A stretch of 64,000 nt of DNA. It comes from Sphingopyxis flava. GTDB lineage: Bacteria > Pseudomonadota > Alphaproteobacteria > Sphingomonadales > Sphingomonadaceae. Positions 37,372 through 45,779 of this stretch are shown piece by piece; position 1 is the first letter of the stretch; every line of letters begins with the position of its first letter. Position numbers and translations under genes: made by a program. The stretch spans positions 45,876 through 109,875 of the forward strand of contig NZ_FUYP01000013.1 of assembly GCF_900168005.1 (NCBI RefSeq). The letters run 5' to 3'. The notes below the pieces were generated by a model. It worked only from the letters and a program-made list of their open reading frames with translations. It searched no databases and had not been told where the DNA came from.

Positions 37372-38403
37372 GTGACGAAGACTATCATGATCGGCGTGGA
37401 TTTGGCGAAAAATGTCATCCAACTGCACGCTGCAAGAATGACTGGCGAGGTGGAGTATCGCAAGCAACTGTCGCGCGAAAAGTTCCGCCGGTTCATGGCC
37501 GAGCAACCACCTGCGGTGGTGGTGATGGAAGCCTGCGGCAGCGCAAATTACTGGGCGCGTGAACTTAGTCGCGTTGGTCATACTGTAAAGCTGATCGCGC
37601 CGCATTATGTTCGCCCGTTCGTCAAAAGGCAGAAGAACGATGCCGCGGATGCCGAGGCCATTGTCATCGCCGCGCAGCGGCCGGAAATGCGCTTCGTCGC
37701 TGCCAAGTCAGAAGACCAACAAGGTCGGGCAATGCTGTTTCGTACCCGAACCCGGCTTGTCCATCAGCGTACTGAGTTGATCAACATGCTCCGCGCCTTC
37801 CTTTACGAATTCGGTCATGCAGTTCCCCAAGGGGTTCAGCAATGTCAGCGGATTGAAGCGATCGTGAAGGAGGCTAACAGCGACCTTCCGGAAATCGTTC
37901 GCTCGGAATGCCTTGAAATCCTCGACCAAATTACCGGGATGACGGCGCGGATCAAACGAAGCGACGAGCGGATCAGAGCCTTGGCGGCTCAAACCGACAC
38001 CGCACGCCGGTTGCAGACGATGCCAGGTGTCGGCCCTATGACAGCTCTCGCGGTCGATGCCTTCGCTCCGCCAATGGAGAGCTTCAAATCCGGCCGCGAC
38101 TTTGCAGCCTGGCTGGGATTAGTGCCTCGTCAGCATTCAAGCGGTGGCAAGGCCCGCCATGGGCGCATCTCAAAAGCAGGGCAGGCTGATATTCGGCGGC
38201 TCCTGATAATTGGCGCAATGTCCCGACTGAACTGGATGGGTCGGAAATCTATCATAGCAGGCTCTTGGCTCGCGAACCTGAGTGCGCGCAAACCGCGGAT
38301 GTTGGTCGCGATTGCCTTGGCCAACAAGATGGCGCGGGCGATCTGGGCCATGCTCACCAGACAGGAGAACTTCCGGGATCCGATGGCAGCAACCGTGGCT
38401 TGA
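37372..38403 (+). CDS. IS110-family transposase
   Basis: 343 residues from GTG 37372 (an ATG at 37354 would add six). The DEDD RuvC-like catalytic residues are visible in MIGVDLAKNVIQ (first Asp), VVMEACGSA (Glu) and KRQKNDAADAEAI (two Asp). The C-terminal part has MPGVGPMTALAVDAF and the serine-bearing LVPRQHSSGGKARHG. It appears full length and intact, so the element may be active. Confidence 0.92.
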   Translation: MTKTIMIGVDLAKNVIQLHAARMTGEVEYRKQLSREKFRRFMAEQPPAVVVMEACGSANYWARELSRVGHTVKLIAPHYVRPFVKRQKNDAADAEAIVIAAQRPEMRFVAAKSEDQQGRAMLFRTRTRLVHQRTELINMLRAFLYEFGHAVPQGVQQCQRIEAIVKEANSDLPEIVRSECLEILDQITGMTARIKRSDERIRALAAQTDTARRLQTMPGVGPMTALAVDAFAPPMESFKSGRDFAAWLGLVPRQHSSGGKARHGRISKAGQADIRRLLIIGAMSRLNWMGRKSIIAGSWLANLSARKPRMLVAIALANKMARAIWAMLTRQENFRDPMAATVA

Positions 38404-38651
38404 TCAAACCGCGATAGGCTGACGTCGGTGACGGGGAGCAAGAAGGCAATGATTTGAATGGGAAAAGGATCGAACAGATCGGATCAGGAAAACCAGCCCT
38501 AGCACGTGAGCTTCCATGCTCGGAAAGTAGTTTTGGACCTGATCCGCGGATCACCATACCGGCCAGCGGTCTCTGAAATGCCGCATACGAAGGCCTGACA
38601 GAAGACCGCACTCGATCATTTGCTCATTCAAGCCGAAAGCCTCTTGCGCAA
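38404..38651 (+). ncRNA. non-coding end of the insertion sequence, candidate bridge RNA
   Basis: 248 nt between the transposase stop and the right inverted repeat with no convincing protein frame. IS1111-type elements carry the structured bridge RNA in this position. Short self-complementary stretches (for example GAGC-ttccat-GCTC near 38508, and GATCCGCGGATC near 38540) are visible. No RNA fold was computed, so this is a location-based suggestion. Confidence 0.35.
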
Positions 38652-38672
38652 CGGACGGCAACCACAGAAGTG

Positions 38673-40679
38673 CTATTGGCCGATTTCAAGACCCAGCGCC
38701 TTCGCCACCCGCTCCCACGGTATCAGCTTGAAATTCTGATTCTCGGGAGGGGAAACATTGCGGCCGTCCTGCGCGACCATCAGGCCGTGGGGAAAGGCAG
38801 GCCCCGCCGCCGCGCTGGTGACGTCGAGGCCATCGGTTTCGGATACACCGTCGATCCCCGCCGCCATGTCGGCGCCGATGCGGAAAGAACCGACATAGGC
38901 ATTGTCGCCTTCACGGCGGAACACCGCATAGCTGTCATTGCCCTGGCTCGAGACGACAAGATAGCCTTTTCCGTCGGCCATGGCATAGAGTCCGATCCCC
39001 TCCATATCGTCCTTGAGCGCCGGGTTGTCGGCGACTTTCGCCAGCATCGTGCGTGCAGGACCGCCGCGCGGTTCGGCGCCCTCGCGCCAGATGCCGACAT
39101 CCTCTTCACCAGTATAAAGCATGCCGGTCTCGTCATCGGCGACACAGCCCTCGACCTGCGTTTCGAAAGGCAGGTCGCGCACAAGTTTCGCCCGCACCTT
39201 GCCGGCGGACGTCGCGACCAACTCCCACTGGCGCATCTTGCCGTCGCTCTGGTTGACGAAAACATAGGTCTTTTTCGTCTTCGCGCTGCGATACATGCAG
39301 AGGCCATAGGGATCCTTGAAGCCGGTGTCCTGCAACCCGTCGGCAACGTCGGTCAGCTTGCGCGTCGCGGGATCGAGAGCATAGATCGAGATACCCTTGG
39401 TCGTGCGATTGCTGGCCGTCACGAGCGTCACGTCGCGGCCGCCCAGACGGAAACCGCTTCGCAAATCGACGTTGTTCATGCGCCCGTCGGGAAGGAACTG
39501 AAGAACCTTTCCTTCCAAGTCATACACATAAAGTCCCGATTGTTTTTGCGTCCCGATCACGACGCTTTGCGCGGGATCGGCGGGATTGATCCAGATCGCC
39601 GGATCGTCTGCGGCATCGCCCCCGGTCTCCACCGGCACCGTCTCGACCGTCGGGCGTGCGAGCGGCATCGTCTCGGGCGCCGGCACCGCCGGCCGTTCGG
39701 GGAGTCCCGCCGCGGCGAGGACCGCCTGCCAACTCGCGATCTTGAAATTCGGTTCCTCGGGCGAATTGTCGTCGTCGGCGACCACCACGACCGGCCCCGC
39801 CACCGTGACGCTGCCGCCATCCTCGATCTGGTCGGCACCCGCCGCGAGCGCCACCGAGCCAAGATAGGCATAGCCATCGAGGGGATCGTAAATGTTCAGC
39901 CGATTGGCCGACGCATCCGAGACGAGCAGGCGGCCGTCCGCGGCAATACCGACACCCTTCGCTTCTTCGGTGATATGGCCGAGGCGGACGATATCGACGA
40001 CCTCGGGCGCGATCTCGGCCTCGGGTTCGGCGGCGAAGCGCCATACCCCCACGGCTTCCTGCGAGAAATAGACCGAGCCGCGGTCGTCGGCGGCGCAATA
40101 GCCGATTTCCGATCCGAGCGACCAGCGCCGCGCAATCCGCGCGTTCATGGCGCCCGACGCTTCGGACGCCAATCCCCACTGCTCGATCTCTCCCTTGTCA
40201 CCGACGAGGAAGAGATAAAGCGTATCGTCGCGATGACTGCGCGAAAAGCAGAGTCCCGCAATCGTCATCTCGGGCCTTGTCCCAGCCAGCGCCAGCGGCG
40301 TCGGCACGCCACCGGCCGTCACACGAAAGAGTTTGGGCGCATTATCCTTGCCATCGAGCGCGGCCAGCAACGGCCCCCCGCCCGGCGCGGCATCGGCACG
40401 CAGATCGAGCGCGCGAATATTGCCCACCTTGTGCGTCCCGAGGCGTTTCCCGGCCAGATCGAAGACATCGATTCCCGCGGATTCGGCACCCGCGAGAATC
40501 AACGAACGCGACGCATCGGCGGGGTCGGCGACGACCACGGCACCATCGGCGCCGGATCCTTCGGTCGCCTGCGTCTCGGCAGAGGCGGCAACGACCGGAA
40601 CCGAAGCAACCTGCTGTGCCATGACACCTGCCGGAACAGCGGCCAGCCCCGCGGCGATTGCAAATAGACTCGTTTTCAC
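38673..40679 (-). CDS. phytase with two beta-propeller domains
   Basis: 668 residues. Signal peptide KTSLFAIAAGLAAVPAGVMA, from GTG 40679 behind a GGGAGGGG site. The C-terminal half (about 350-668) holds the canonical beta-propeller phytase signature, DDPAIWINPADPAQSVVIGT, then SGLYVYDLEGK and GVSETDGLDVT. The N-terminal half (about 35-340) is a second, diverged propeller: the matching site reads GAVVVADPADASRSLILAGA, without the DDPAIW calcium-binding acids. Both halves end in a similar NFKxxxWxxV segment. Beta-propeller phytases are calcium-dependent and strip alternate phosphates from phytate outside the cytoplasm. It faces the IMPase gene across a shared control region. Confidence 0.92.
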   Translation of the reverse strand: MKTSLFAIAAGLAAVPAGVMAQQVASVPVVAASAETQATEGSGADGAVVVADPADASRSLILAGAESAGIDVFDLAGKRLGTHKVGNIRALDLRADAAPGGGPLLAALDGKDNAPKLFRVTAGGVPTPLALAGTRPEMTIAGLCFSRSHRDDTLYLFLVGDKGEIEQWGLASEASGAMNARIARRWSLGSEIGYCAADDRGSVYFSQEAVGVWRFAAEPEAEIAPEVVDIVRLGHITEEAKGVGIAADGRLLVSDASANRLNIYDPLDGYAYLGSVALAAGADQIEDGGSVTVAGPVVVVADDDNSPEEPNFKIASWQAVLAAAGLPERPAVPAPETMPLARPTVETVPVETGGDAADDPAIWINPADPAQSVVIGTQKQSGLYVYDLEGKVLQFLPDGRMNNVDLRSGFRLGGRDVTLVTASNRTTKGISIYALDPATRKLTDVADGLQDTGFKDPYGLCMYRSAKTKKTYVFVNQSDGKMRQWELVATSAGKVRAKLVRDLPFETQVEGCVADDETGMLYTGEEDVGIWREGAEPRGGPARTMLAKVADNPALKDDMEGIGLYAMADGKGYLVVSSQGNDSYAVFRREGDNAYVGSFRIGADMAAGIDGVSETDGLDVTSAAAGPAFPHGLMVAQDGRNVSPPENQNFKLIPWERVAKALGLEIGQ

Positions 40680-40769
40680 GCACCCCTCCCTTTTCTCTTC
40701 CAGATCGCGATCGGGCGGATACCCGATCGTCCGAACGACGGCCGCAAAAGCGGACCGCAACATCATTTC

Positions 40770-40813
40770 AGAATAATTTTTCTATCTTTTCTATAAAACA
40801 GAATGTATATTCA
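40770..40813. promoter_or_regulatory. paired inverted repeats between the phytase and IMPase genes (candidate IolR operators)
   Basis: Two sites of the form GRAA-N6-TTCy: AGAATAATTTTTCT (40770-40783) and AGAATGTATATTCA (40800-40813), 30 nt apart, in an AT-rich region between divergent phytase (start 40679) and IMPase. The second overlaps ATG 40803, which suggests the IMPase start is ATG 40818. Confidence 0.55.
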
Positions 40814-40817
40814 TTCC

Positions 40818-41618
40818 ATGCCAATGTCACCCCTTATTTCCGCCATGATCGCCGCCGCCGACGCCGCAGGCGAAGGTTTGATCGCCGATCGCGAGCGCAT
40901 CGCCACGCTCACGATCCATAGCAAGGCCGGCGCCGCCGACATGTTCACCGAGGCCGATCTGAAGGCCGAGGCGACCGTCCGTGAACGGCTGATGGCCCAT
41001 GCCCCCGCCTATGGCTTTCTCGGTGAGGAGGGCGGGCTGACGCCCGGCAGCGACACCGACCATGTGTGGGTGGTCGATCCGCTCGACGGTACGACCAACT
41101 TCCTGACAGGATCCCCACTTTTCGCGGTCAACATTGCGCTGGCGAAACAGGGCGAGGTCGTCGCGGGGGTCACCTATGTCCCCGCGATGGACGAACTGTT
41201 CTGGGCGGAGACCGGCAGCGGCGCATGGCTCGGCGAACGCCGCATCCATATCTCGGCACGCACGACGATCGAGGAAGCGGTGCTGGGCGTCGGCATTCCC
41301 TTTGCGACCAAGCCGAACCACGAACAATTTTATACCGAGATGGAGCGGCTGACCCCGCGTGTCACCGGCATCCGCCGCCTTGGGGCGGGCGCGATCGATA
41401 TGGCCTGGGTCGCCTGCGGCCGCCACGATGCCTATTGGGAACAGAGCGTCAGCGCCTGGGACATGGCGGCCGGGGTCGTGATCGTGCGCGAGGCGGGCGG
41501 CGTCGTGACCGACACGCGCGGCAACGCGCTAGATCTGATGAACGGGACGGTGCTGGCATCGACGCCCGCGATTCACGAGGAAATGCTGGCGGCGCTGGCG
41601 CCCGCCCATGCCGCCTGA
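40818..41618 (+). CDS. inositol monophosphatase family protein
   Basis: About 266 residues from ATG 40818 (40803 and 40824 are also possible; the candidate operator overlaps 40803). The metal-binding motifs are intact: GFLGEEGG, WVVDPLDGTTNFLTGSP (DPxDGT) and WDMAAGVVIVREAGG near the C-terminus. The family removes phosphate from inositol monophosphate and related sugars in the cytoplasm using Mg2+. It is placed among phytase and iol genes, which favours a true inositol-phosphate role here over the general SuhB role. The stop overlaps the convergent Gfo/Idh/MocA gene by 46 nt. Confidence 0.9.
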   Translation: MPMSPLISAMIAAADAAGEGLIADRERIATLTIHSKAGAADMFTEADLKAEATVRERLMAHAPAYGFLGEEGGLTPGSDTDHVWVVDPLDGTTNFLTGSPLFAVNIALAKQGEVVAGVTYVPAMDELFWAETGSGAWLGERRIHISARTTIEEAVLGVGIPFATKPNHEQFYTEMERLTPRVTGIRRLGAGAIDMAWVACGRHDAYWEQSVSAWDMAAGVVIVREAGGVVTDTRGNALDLMNGTVLASTPAIHEEMLAALAPAHAA

Positions 41619-42730
41619 AGCCCAATCCAGCACCCTTCGCGATGCGACCGGCGGATTGCGTCGGTGACCCGCTCGACCGCGAGCGCATCTGCAAAGCTCA
41701 TGGCGGCCGACGGCAAGCCTGCGGCCGCTTCCACGACGGCCTTGACCTCGATCGTCTTCAGGTCGTTGTAGCCGATCTGGTGTCCCGGCGCCGGACAGAA
41801 GGCGCCATAGTCGCCATGCTCCGGCCCCGCGCAGATCGTCGTGAAGCCATTGGTGCGCCCCGGTCCGGACCGATAGAGCCTGAGTTCGCTGAATCGCTCC
41901 TGTGTGAAAGCGATCGAGCCGCGCGTCCCGCTGACCTCGAACGCCAGCCCCATCTTGTGCCCGCTCGCGATCCAGCTCGCCGCGAGCGTCCCCGTCGCAC
42001 CGTTGGCGAATTCGACCACGGCATCCATCTGATCGTCGACCGTCACTGCGCGGTCGGCGCCCCGCGCGTCGCGGCGCATCGGATAGACGGTATGGAGCCG
42101 GCCCGACACGGCGGCGATATCGCCCACCAGATGCCGCGCCATCGCAATGATATGACTGCCGATGTCGGCGAGCGCGCCACCCGCTTGATCGGGCTCGCAG
42201 CGCCAGTTGAACGGCGCGTCGGCCGACGCCATGAAATCCTCGGCGTGGATGCCGCGAAAGGCGGTGACCTCGCCGATCTCGCCGCCCGCGATCAACTCGC
42301 GCGCGAGCACGATCATCGGATTATAGAGATAGGTGAAACCGACCGCGGTCGGCAGCCCCGATGCCGCGGCGGCAGCGGTCATCGCTTCCGATTCGGCGAT
42401 TGTCGTCGCGAGCGGCTTTTCGCAATAGACCGCCTTCCCCGCCTCAAGCGCGGCGATCGCGATCGGGGCGTGGAGCAGGTTCGGGGTGGCGATCGCGACC
42501 ATGTCGATCGACGCATCGGCGATCGTCTCGCGCCAGTCGCCGCTCGCGCGCGCGATGCCGAGCGACGCCGCGGCGGCGGTCGCCGTTCCGAGATCGCGGT
42601 CGGCGAGGATGGTGACGCGCGGGCTGCGCGGCAGGTCGAAGGTGCGGTCGGCGGCGGCAAAGGCGAGGGTGTGGGCGCGGCCCATGAAGCCGCTGCCGAT
42701 CAGCGCGATATTCAGCGGCGCGCCGGTCAT
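41573..42730 (-). CDS. Gfo/Idh/MocA family oxidoreductase
   Basis: 385 residues. Rossmann start NIALIGSGFMGRAHTLAFAA, the family EKPLATT (YCEKPLATTIAESEAM), and a C-terminal barrel with GGALADIGSHIIAMARHLVG. Within an inositol locus it probably oxidises another inositol isomer or inosose; the canonical myo-inositol enzyme is the separate IolG at 53866. The Lys of EKP and GxH of DIGSH are present. ATG 42730 overlaps the 66-residue gene upstream as ATGA. Confidence 0.9.
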   Translation of the reverse strand: MTGAPLNIALIGSGFMGRAHTLAFAAADRTFDLPRSPRVTILADRDLGTATAAAASLGIARASGDWRETIADASIDMVAIATPNLLHAPIAIAALEAGKAVYCEKPLATTIAESEAMTAAAAASGLPTAVGFTYLYNPMIVLARELIAGGEIGEVTAFRGIHAEDFMASADAPFNWRCEPDQAGGALADIGSHIIAMARHLVGDIAAVSGRLHTVYPMRRDARGADRAVTVDDQMDAVVEFANGATGTLAASWIASGHKMGLAFEVSGTRGSIAFTQERFSELRLYRSGPGRTNGFTTICAGPEHGDYGAFCPAPGHQIGYNDLKTIEVKAVVEAAAGLPSAAMSFADALAVERVTDAIRRSHREGCWIGLQAAWAGASAASISS

Positions 42731-42927
42731 TCGCCCGCGACCTGGCGAAAACGTGCGCGCAGCCGCTCGACCGTCTTGCGCTTGACCGGCTGGCCGTCGC
42801 GCAGCTTGTACCAGCTGTTCTGGCTGATCCGGTAGGTCTCGAACAGACCTTCGCGGGTCGCGCACGGCAGATGCGCCTTCATCGCCTCGAATTCGTCGGG
42901 GGCGATGGTCACCATCTCGAAACGCAT
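42727..42927 (-). CDS. 66-residue hypothetical protein with an HTH-like segment
   Basis: MRFEMVTIAPDEFEAMKAHL, then TREGLFETYRISQNSWYKLR and a basic KRKTVERLRARF segment. The central part looks like a small helix-turn-helix. It overlaps the Gfo/Idh/MocA start by 4 nt and begins 4 nt after the PhoD gene, so it is embedded in the operon. I do not recognise the family; it may be a small regulator. Confidence 0.65.
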   Translation of the reverse strand: MRFEMVTIAPDEFEAMKAHLPCATREGLFETYRISQNSWYKLRDGQPVKRKTVERLRARFRQVAGE

Positions 42928-42930
42928 GTC

Positions 42931-44340
42931 TTACTCACCTCCATAATAGCTGCCGCCACGCTCGGCGCGCTCGCGGCGTTCCAATTCATCGGCGTCGATC
43001 GCCGCGCGCCAGCTCTGCCGGCCGTTGACGAGGTCGGCGGCGCGAAGGACGATCGGGTCGCCGGTCGCCGATGCCCCGACGACGTCGCGGATGCTGAGCT
43101 CGACGCGCGGTTCGGGGTCGAAGTGGAAATCGAGCAGCCCGAAATTGGCGCTGCGCACCCACGGCGCGCGCAGCCGCACTTCGGGATGCTGGTCGACGAA
43201 TTTGGGGCTGAGATATTGGGCGAGCCCCGAACTCACCAGATCGTAGAAATCATAGCCGCCCTGGTCGGACCGCGGGATGCAATTCGCCTCGCCCTGATGG
43301 ACATCGCCCGAGATGCCGAAGCAACCGGCGATTCCTTCGTCGCGTAGAAAATCGAGGATTTCGTCGCGTTCGTGAAGATAGGCGGCCCAGCTGTCGCCGC
43401 CCTGCTCGGCGCGCGACCAGCCGGTGCCCGAGGCGAGGATCTTGAACACCGCCTTCGACGCCTTGAGCTCGCGCTTCAGCCACGCCTTTTGCGCGGCGCC
43501 GAGCATCGTCTTGTCGGGGCCGTCGGGCGCCTTGGGCGGGTCGCGGTAATAGCGGCCGTCGAGCATGAAGATGTCGACGGGACCGAAGCTGTGGCGAAAG
43601 AAGATGCCGGGCGTATCGGGCAGCCCCGCGGCGGGATTCGCCCACCAGCGGTTGAACAAGCGGTGCGTCATGCCCTTCGCGGGGTTGCGGCGATCCGAAT
43701 CATTATAGCCGAAATCATGGTCGTCCCAGATCGCGAGTTGCGGCACCGAACGCAGCAGCGGGACGAGGCTCGCGACGTTGCGCTGGCGCGTATACATCGC
43801 CGAAAAGGCGGTCTCGCTGTCGCTATCGGCATAGATATTGTCGCCGAGCCACAGGAACAGGTCGGGCTCCATCGCCGCGACCGCGTCGAACACCGGCTGG
43901 TCGGGATAGAGCTGGACGCGCGCGCATGAGCCGAAGGCGATGCGGATCGGGCGCGGTCGGTCGGGGGCGGTGCGGGTGCGGAAGGGCAGCGGCTGGTGCC
44001 GGTCGTCGATGCCGTCGGTCTTGATCCGGTAATAATAGGCGGTGTCGGGTTTCAGACCCTTTACCTCGACCGCGGTGCAGAGGTCGTTATCCTGCGTCGC
44101 GGCGACCGGGGCGGTGGTCTGCGCATCGGCGAAATCGCGCCGGGTCGCATATTCGACCGCGACGTCGAAGGCGCCGCTCGCGCGCGACCAGAGGGTGAAG
44201 CTCTCCGGCGTCGTCGCGCCGACCATCGGGCCGTCGAGCAGGCGCGGATAGCCGGTCGCGGCGGCGTAGAGCCGGCGCGGCAGCGCGGCGAGGAAGGCGA
44301 GGGCGGCGCCGCCGCGCAGGAGATTGCGTCGATCCATCAT
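42931..44340 (-). CDS. phoD: PhoD-type alkaline phosphatase D
   Basis: About 469 residues. A twin-arginine signal (MDRRNLLRGGAALAFLAALP) indicates export of folded protein. PhoD hallmarks are FGSCARVQLYPDQP, LFLWLGDNIYADSD, LAIWDDHDFGYNDSD and GISGDVHQGEA (metal ligands). These enzymes use calcium and iron to hydrolyse phosphomono- or diesters. Here it can release phosphate from partly dephosphorylated inositol phosphates (inference). ATG 44340 or 44337. It lies 7 nt from the MFS gene. Confidence 0.92.
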   Translation of the reverse strand: MMDRRNLLRGGAALAFLAALPRRLYAAATGYPRLLDGPMVGATTPESFTLWSRASGAFDVAVEYATRRDFADAQTTAPVAATQDNDLCTAVEVKGLKPDTAYYYRIKTDGIDDRHQPLPFRTRTAPDRPRPIRIAFGSCARVQLYPDQPVFDAVAAMEPDLFLWLGDNIYADSDSETAFSAMYTRQRNVASLVPLLRSVPQLAIWDDHDFGYNDSDRRNPAKGMTHRLFNRWWANPAAGLPDTPGIFFRHSFGPVDIFMLDGRYYRDPPKAPDGPDKTMLGAAQKAWLKRELKASKAVFKILASGTGWSRAEQGGDSWAAYLHERDEILDFLRDEGIAGCFGISGDVHQGEANCIPRSDQGGYDFYDLVSSGLAQYLSPKFVDQHPEVRLRAPWVRSANFGLLDFHFDPEPRVELSIRDVVGASATGDPIVLRAADLVNGRQSWRAAIDADELERRERAERGGSYYGGE

Positions 44341-44347
44341 CCCGTCC

Positions 44348-45682
44348 TCAGTCGCGCAGCTTGGTGTTCCACAGCGCCGTCGCGAGCAAGGTCGCAAGCA
44401 CCGAACAGCCGATCCAGAACCAGATTGCGGGCCCGAAATCATAGACGCGTACGCCGCCCACCATGTGCATATGGGCGTCGATCAGCGCCCCCGACACCTG
44501 TTCCTGCACCGCCGCGCCGATATAGCTGAACACGCCGACCATGCCGAGTGCGGCGCCGGCGACGCGCTTCGGGCAGATATCGATCGCGAACAGCCCGCCA
44601 AGCGAAGTGACGAGGCCGGTCATGCCGAGCCCGAACAGGATCACCGCGATGAAGACGATGACCGGATTGTTGGGACCGAAGAACAGCAGAAGAAGCCCGA
44701 CGAGTTCGATGACCCCGAAGAGCAGATTGGCGGGCGGACGGCGCGCGCCGAAGAATTTGTCCGAGACGAAGCCGAAGGCGACCGCGCCCGCAACCCCCGC
44801 CAGCGTGCTGGCGGTGAGCATCGCACCCGCTTCCGCCAGCGAATAGGCACGCGCCTCCTGCAAATAGAGGATTCCCCAGCTGTTGATCGCGTAGCGCGTC
44901 ACATAGTTGGCCGCGCTCGCCAGCGCGAGAATCCAGACCGCCGGTATTTTCAGGATCGATAGCTGGGTGGCGAACACCCCGCGCTCAGGCACATCCTCCG
45001 CGGGCGGGGCATAATGGTCGTTCCGCCAGTCGGCGACGGTCGGCAAGCCGAGCGCGCGGGGCCGATCGGCCATCGCGTAATAGGCCGCGACGCCCGCGAG
45101 CACCGCCGCGACACCCGGACCCCAGAAACCCCACCGCCAGCCGCCGATCGCGACGAGCGCCGACACCACAGCAAAGGTCAATCCCTCGCCGATCGAATGC
45201 GCGGTCGACCAGATGCCGTAATAGCGCCCGCGCTCCCGGTTCGAAAACCAGCTGGCCAGCGCGACGACGCACGCCGGCGCGCCATAGCTCTGGAACCAGC
45301 CGTTGAGCCCCCAGATCAGCAGCGTCGCCCAGAACAGCGTCGAGAAACCCATCGCGATGTTGCAAAGCGCCGACAGGATCATCCCGGCCGCGAACAGTCG
45401 CTTCACATTGCTGTGGTCTGCGACGAAGCCGTTGATCAGCTTGCCGGCGGCGTAAGTATAAAACAGCGCCGAGCCGATCATGCCGAGTTCGAGTGGGGTG
45501 AAGATGCCTTGATCGATCAGCGGCTTCTTGACGATATTGATCGCGAGCCGACAAGTATAGCTGACGGCATAGGCAAGCGTGATCGCCATGATGATCCGCA
45601 TCCGATAGCGCCGGAACGCGCCGTCGACGCCGTCGTCGGTTCTGACCGGCAGGTCCGGACCCGTCGCGAAATATCTGAGCAT
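44348..45682 (-). CDS. MFS transporter of the organophosphate:phosphate antiporter type
   Basis: 444 residues, 12 membrane helices. It starts near VDGAFRRYRMRIIMAITLAY (cytoplasmic arginines before helix 1) and carries GWFQSYGAPACVVALASWFS, RGRYYGIWSTAHSIGEGLTF and NYVTRYAINSWGILYLQEAR. This pattern (WxxxHxxGxxL-like after the fourth helix) is that of GlpT/UhpT/PgtP-type organophosphate antiporters. In this locus it may import inositol phosphate in exchange for phosphate, or inositol itself. ATG 45682. Candidate operators lie upstream at 45758. Confidence 0.88.
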   Translation of the reverse strand: MLRYFATGPDLPVRTDDGVDGAFRRYRMRIIMAITLAYAVSYTCRLAINIVKKPLIDQGIFTPLELGMIGSALFYTYAAGKLINGFVADHSNVKRLFAAGMILSALCNIAMGFSTLFWATLLIWGLNGWFQSYGAPACVVALASWFSNRERGRYYGIWSTAHSIGEGLTFAVVSALVAIGGWRWGFWGPGVAAVLAGVAAYYAMADRPRALGLPTVADWRNDHYAPPAEDVPERGVFATQLSILKIPAVWILALASAANYVTRYAINSWGILYLQEARAYSLAEAGAMLTASTLAGVAGAVAFGFVSDKFFGARRPPANLLFGVIELVGLLLLFFGPNNPVIVFIAVILFGLGMTGLVTSLGGLFAIDICPKRVAGAALGMVGVFSYIGAAVQEQVSGALIDAHMHMVGGVRVYDFGPAIWFWIGCSVLATLLATALWNTKLRD

Positions 45683-45757
45683 CGCCTCTCTCCCGCATCC
45701 GGCGCCCTCTTGTTTCGAGTGTCCGGAGCATGATGCTATTTCATTTTATATAAGAAT

Positions 45758-45771
45758 GGAAGATTTGTTTC
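45758..45771. promoter_or_regulatory. candidate IolR operator upstream of the MFS transporter
   Basis: GGAA-GATTTG-TTTC lies in the 97-nt AT-rich spacer between the iolA stop (45780) and the MFS start (45682). Unlike the other sites it seems to be single. It suggests that transporter, phoD and downstream genes also have their own promoter. Confidence 0.4.
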
Positions 45772-45779
45772 GTTTTTAC

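Larger units (their letters stand above)
37290..38665 (+). mobile_element. IS110-family (IS1111-type) insertion sequence
   Basis: A transposase gene bounded by 14-bp exact inverted repeats, GTGGTTGCCGTCCG at 37290-37303 and CGGACGGCAACCAC at 38652-38665. A third, 11-bp copy (GGACGGCAACC, 37361-37371) sits immediately before the transposase start. Subterminal inverted repeats are typical of the IS1111 group, which lack target duplication. The true ends may lie a few bases outside. About 250 nt of non-coding DNA after the transposase fits the place where this group encodes a bridge RNA. It is inserted just beyond the phytase stop codon. Confidence 0.82.

Noticed and set aside
38670..40667. 665-codon plus-strand frame over the phytase gene
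   Set aside because: Antisense shadow: the minus-strand product has a signal peptide and the beta-propeller phytase signature; the plus frame has neither.
41066..42835. 589-codon plus-strand frame across IMPase and Gfo/Idh genes
   Set aside because: Spans two real genes in the wrong frame or strand and has no domain I can see.
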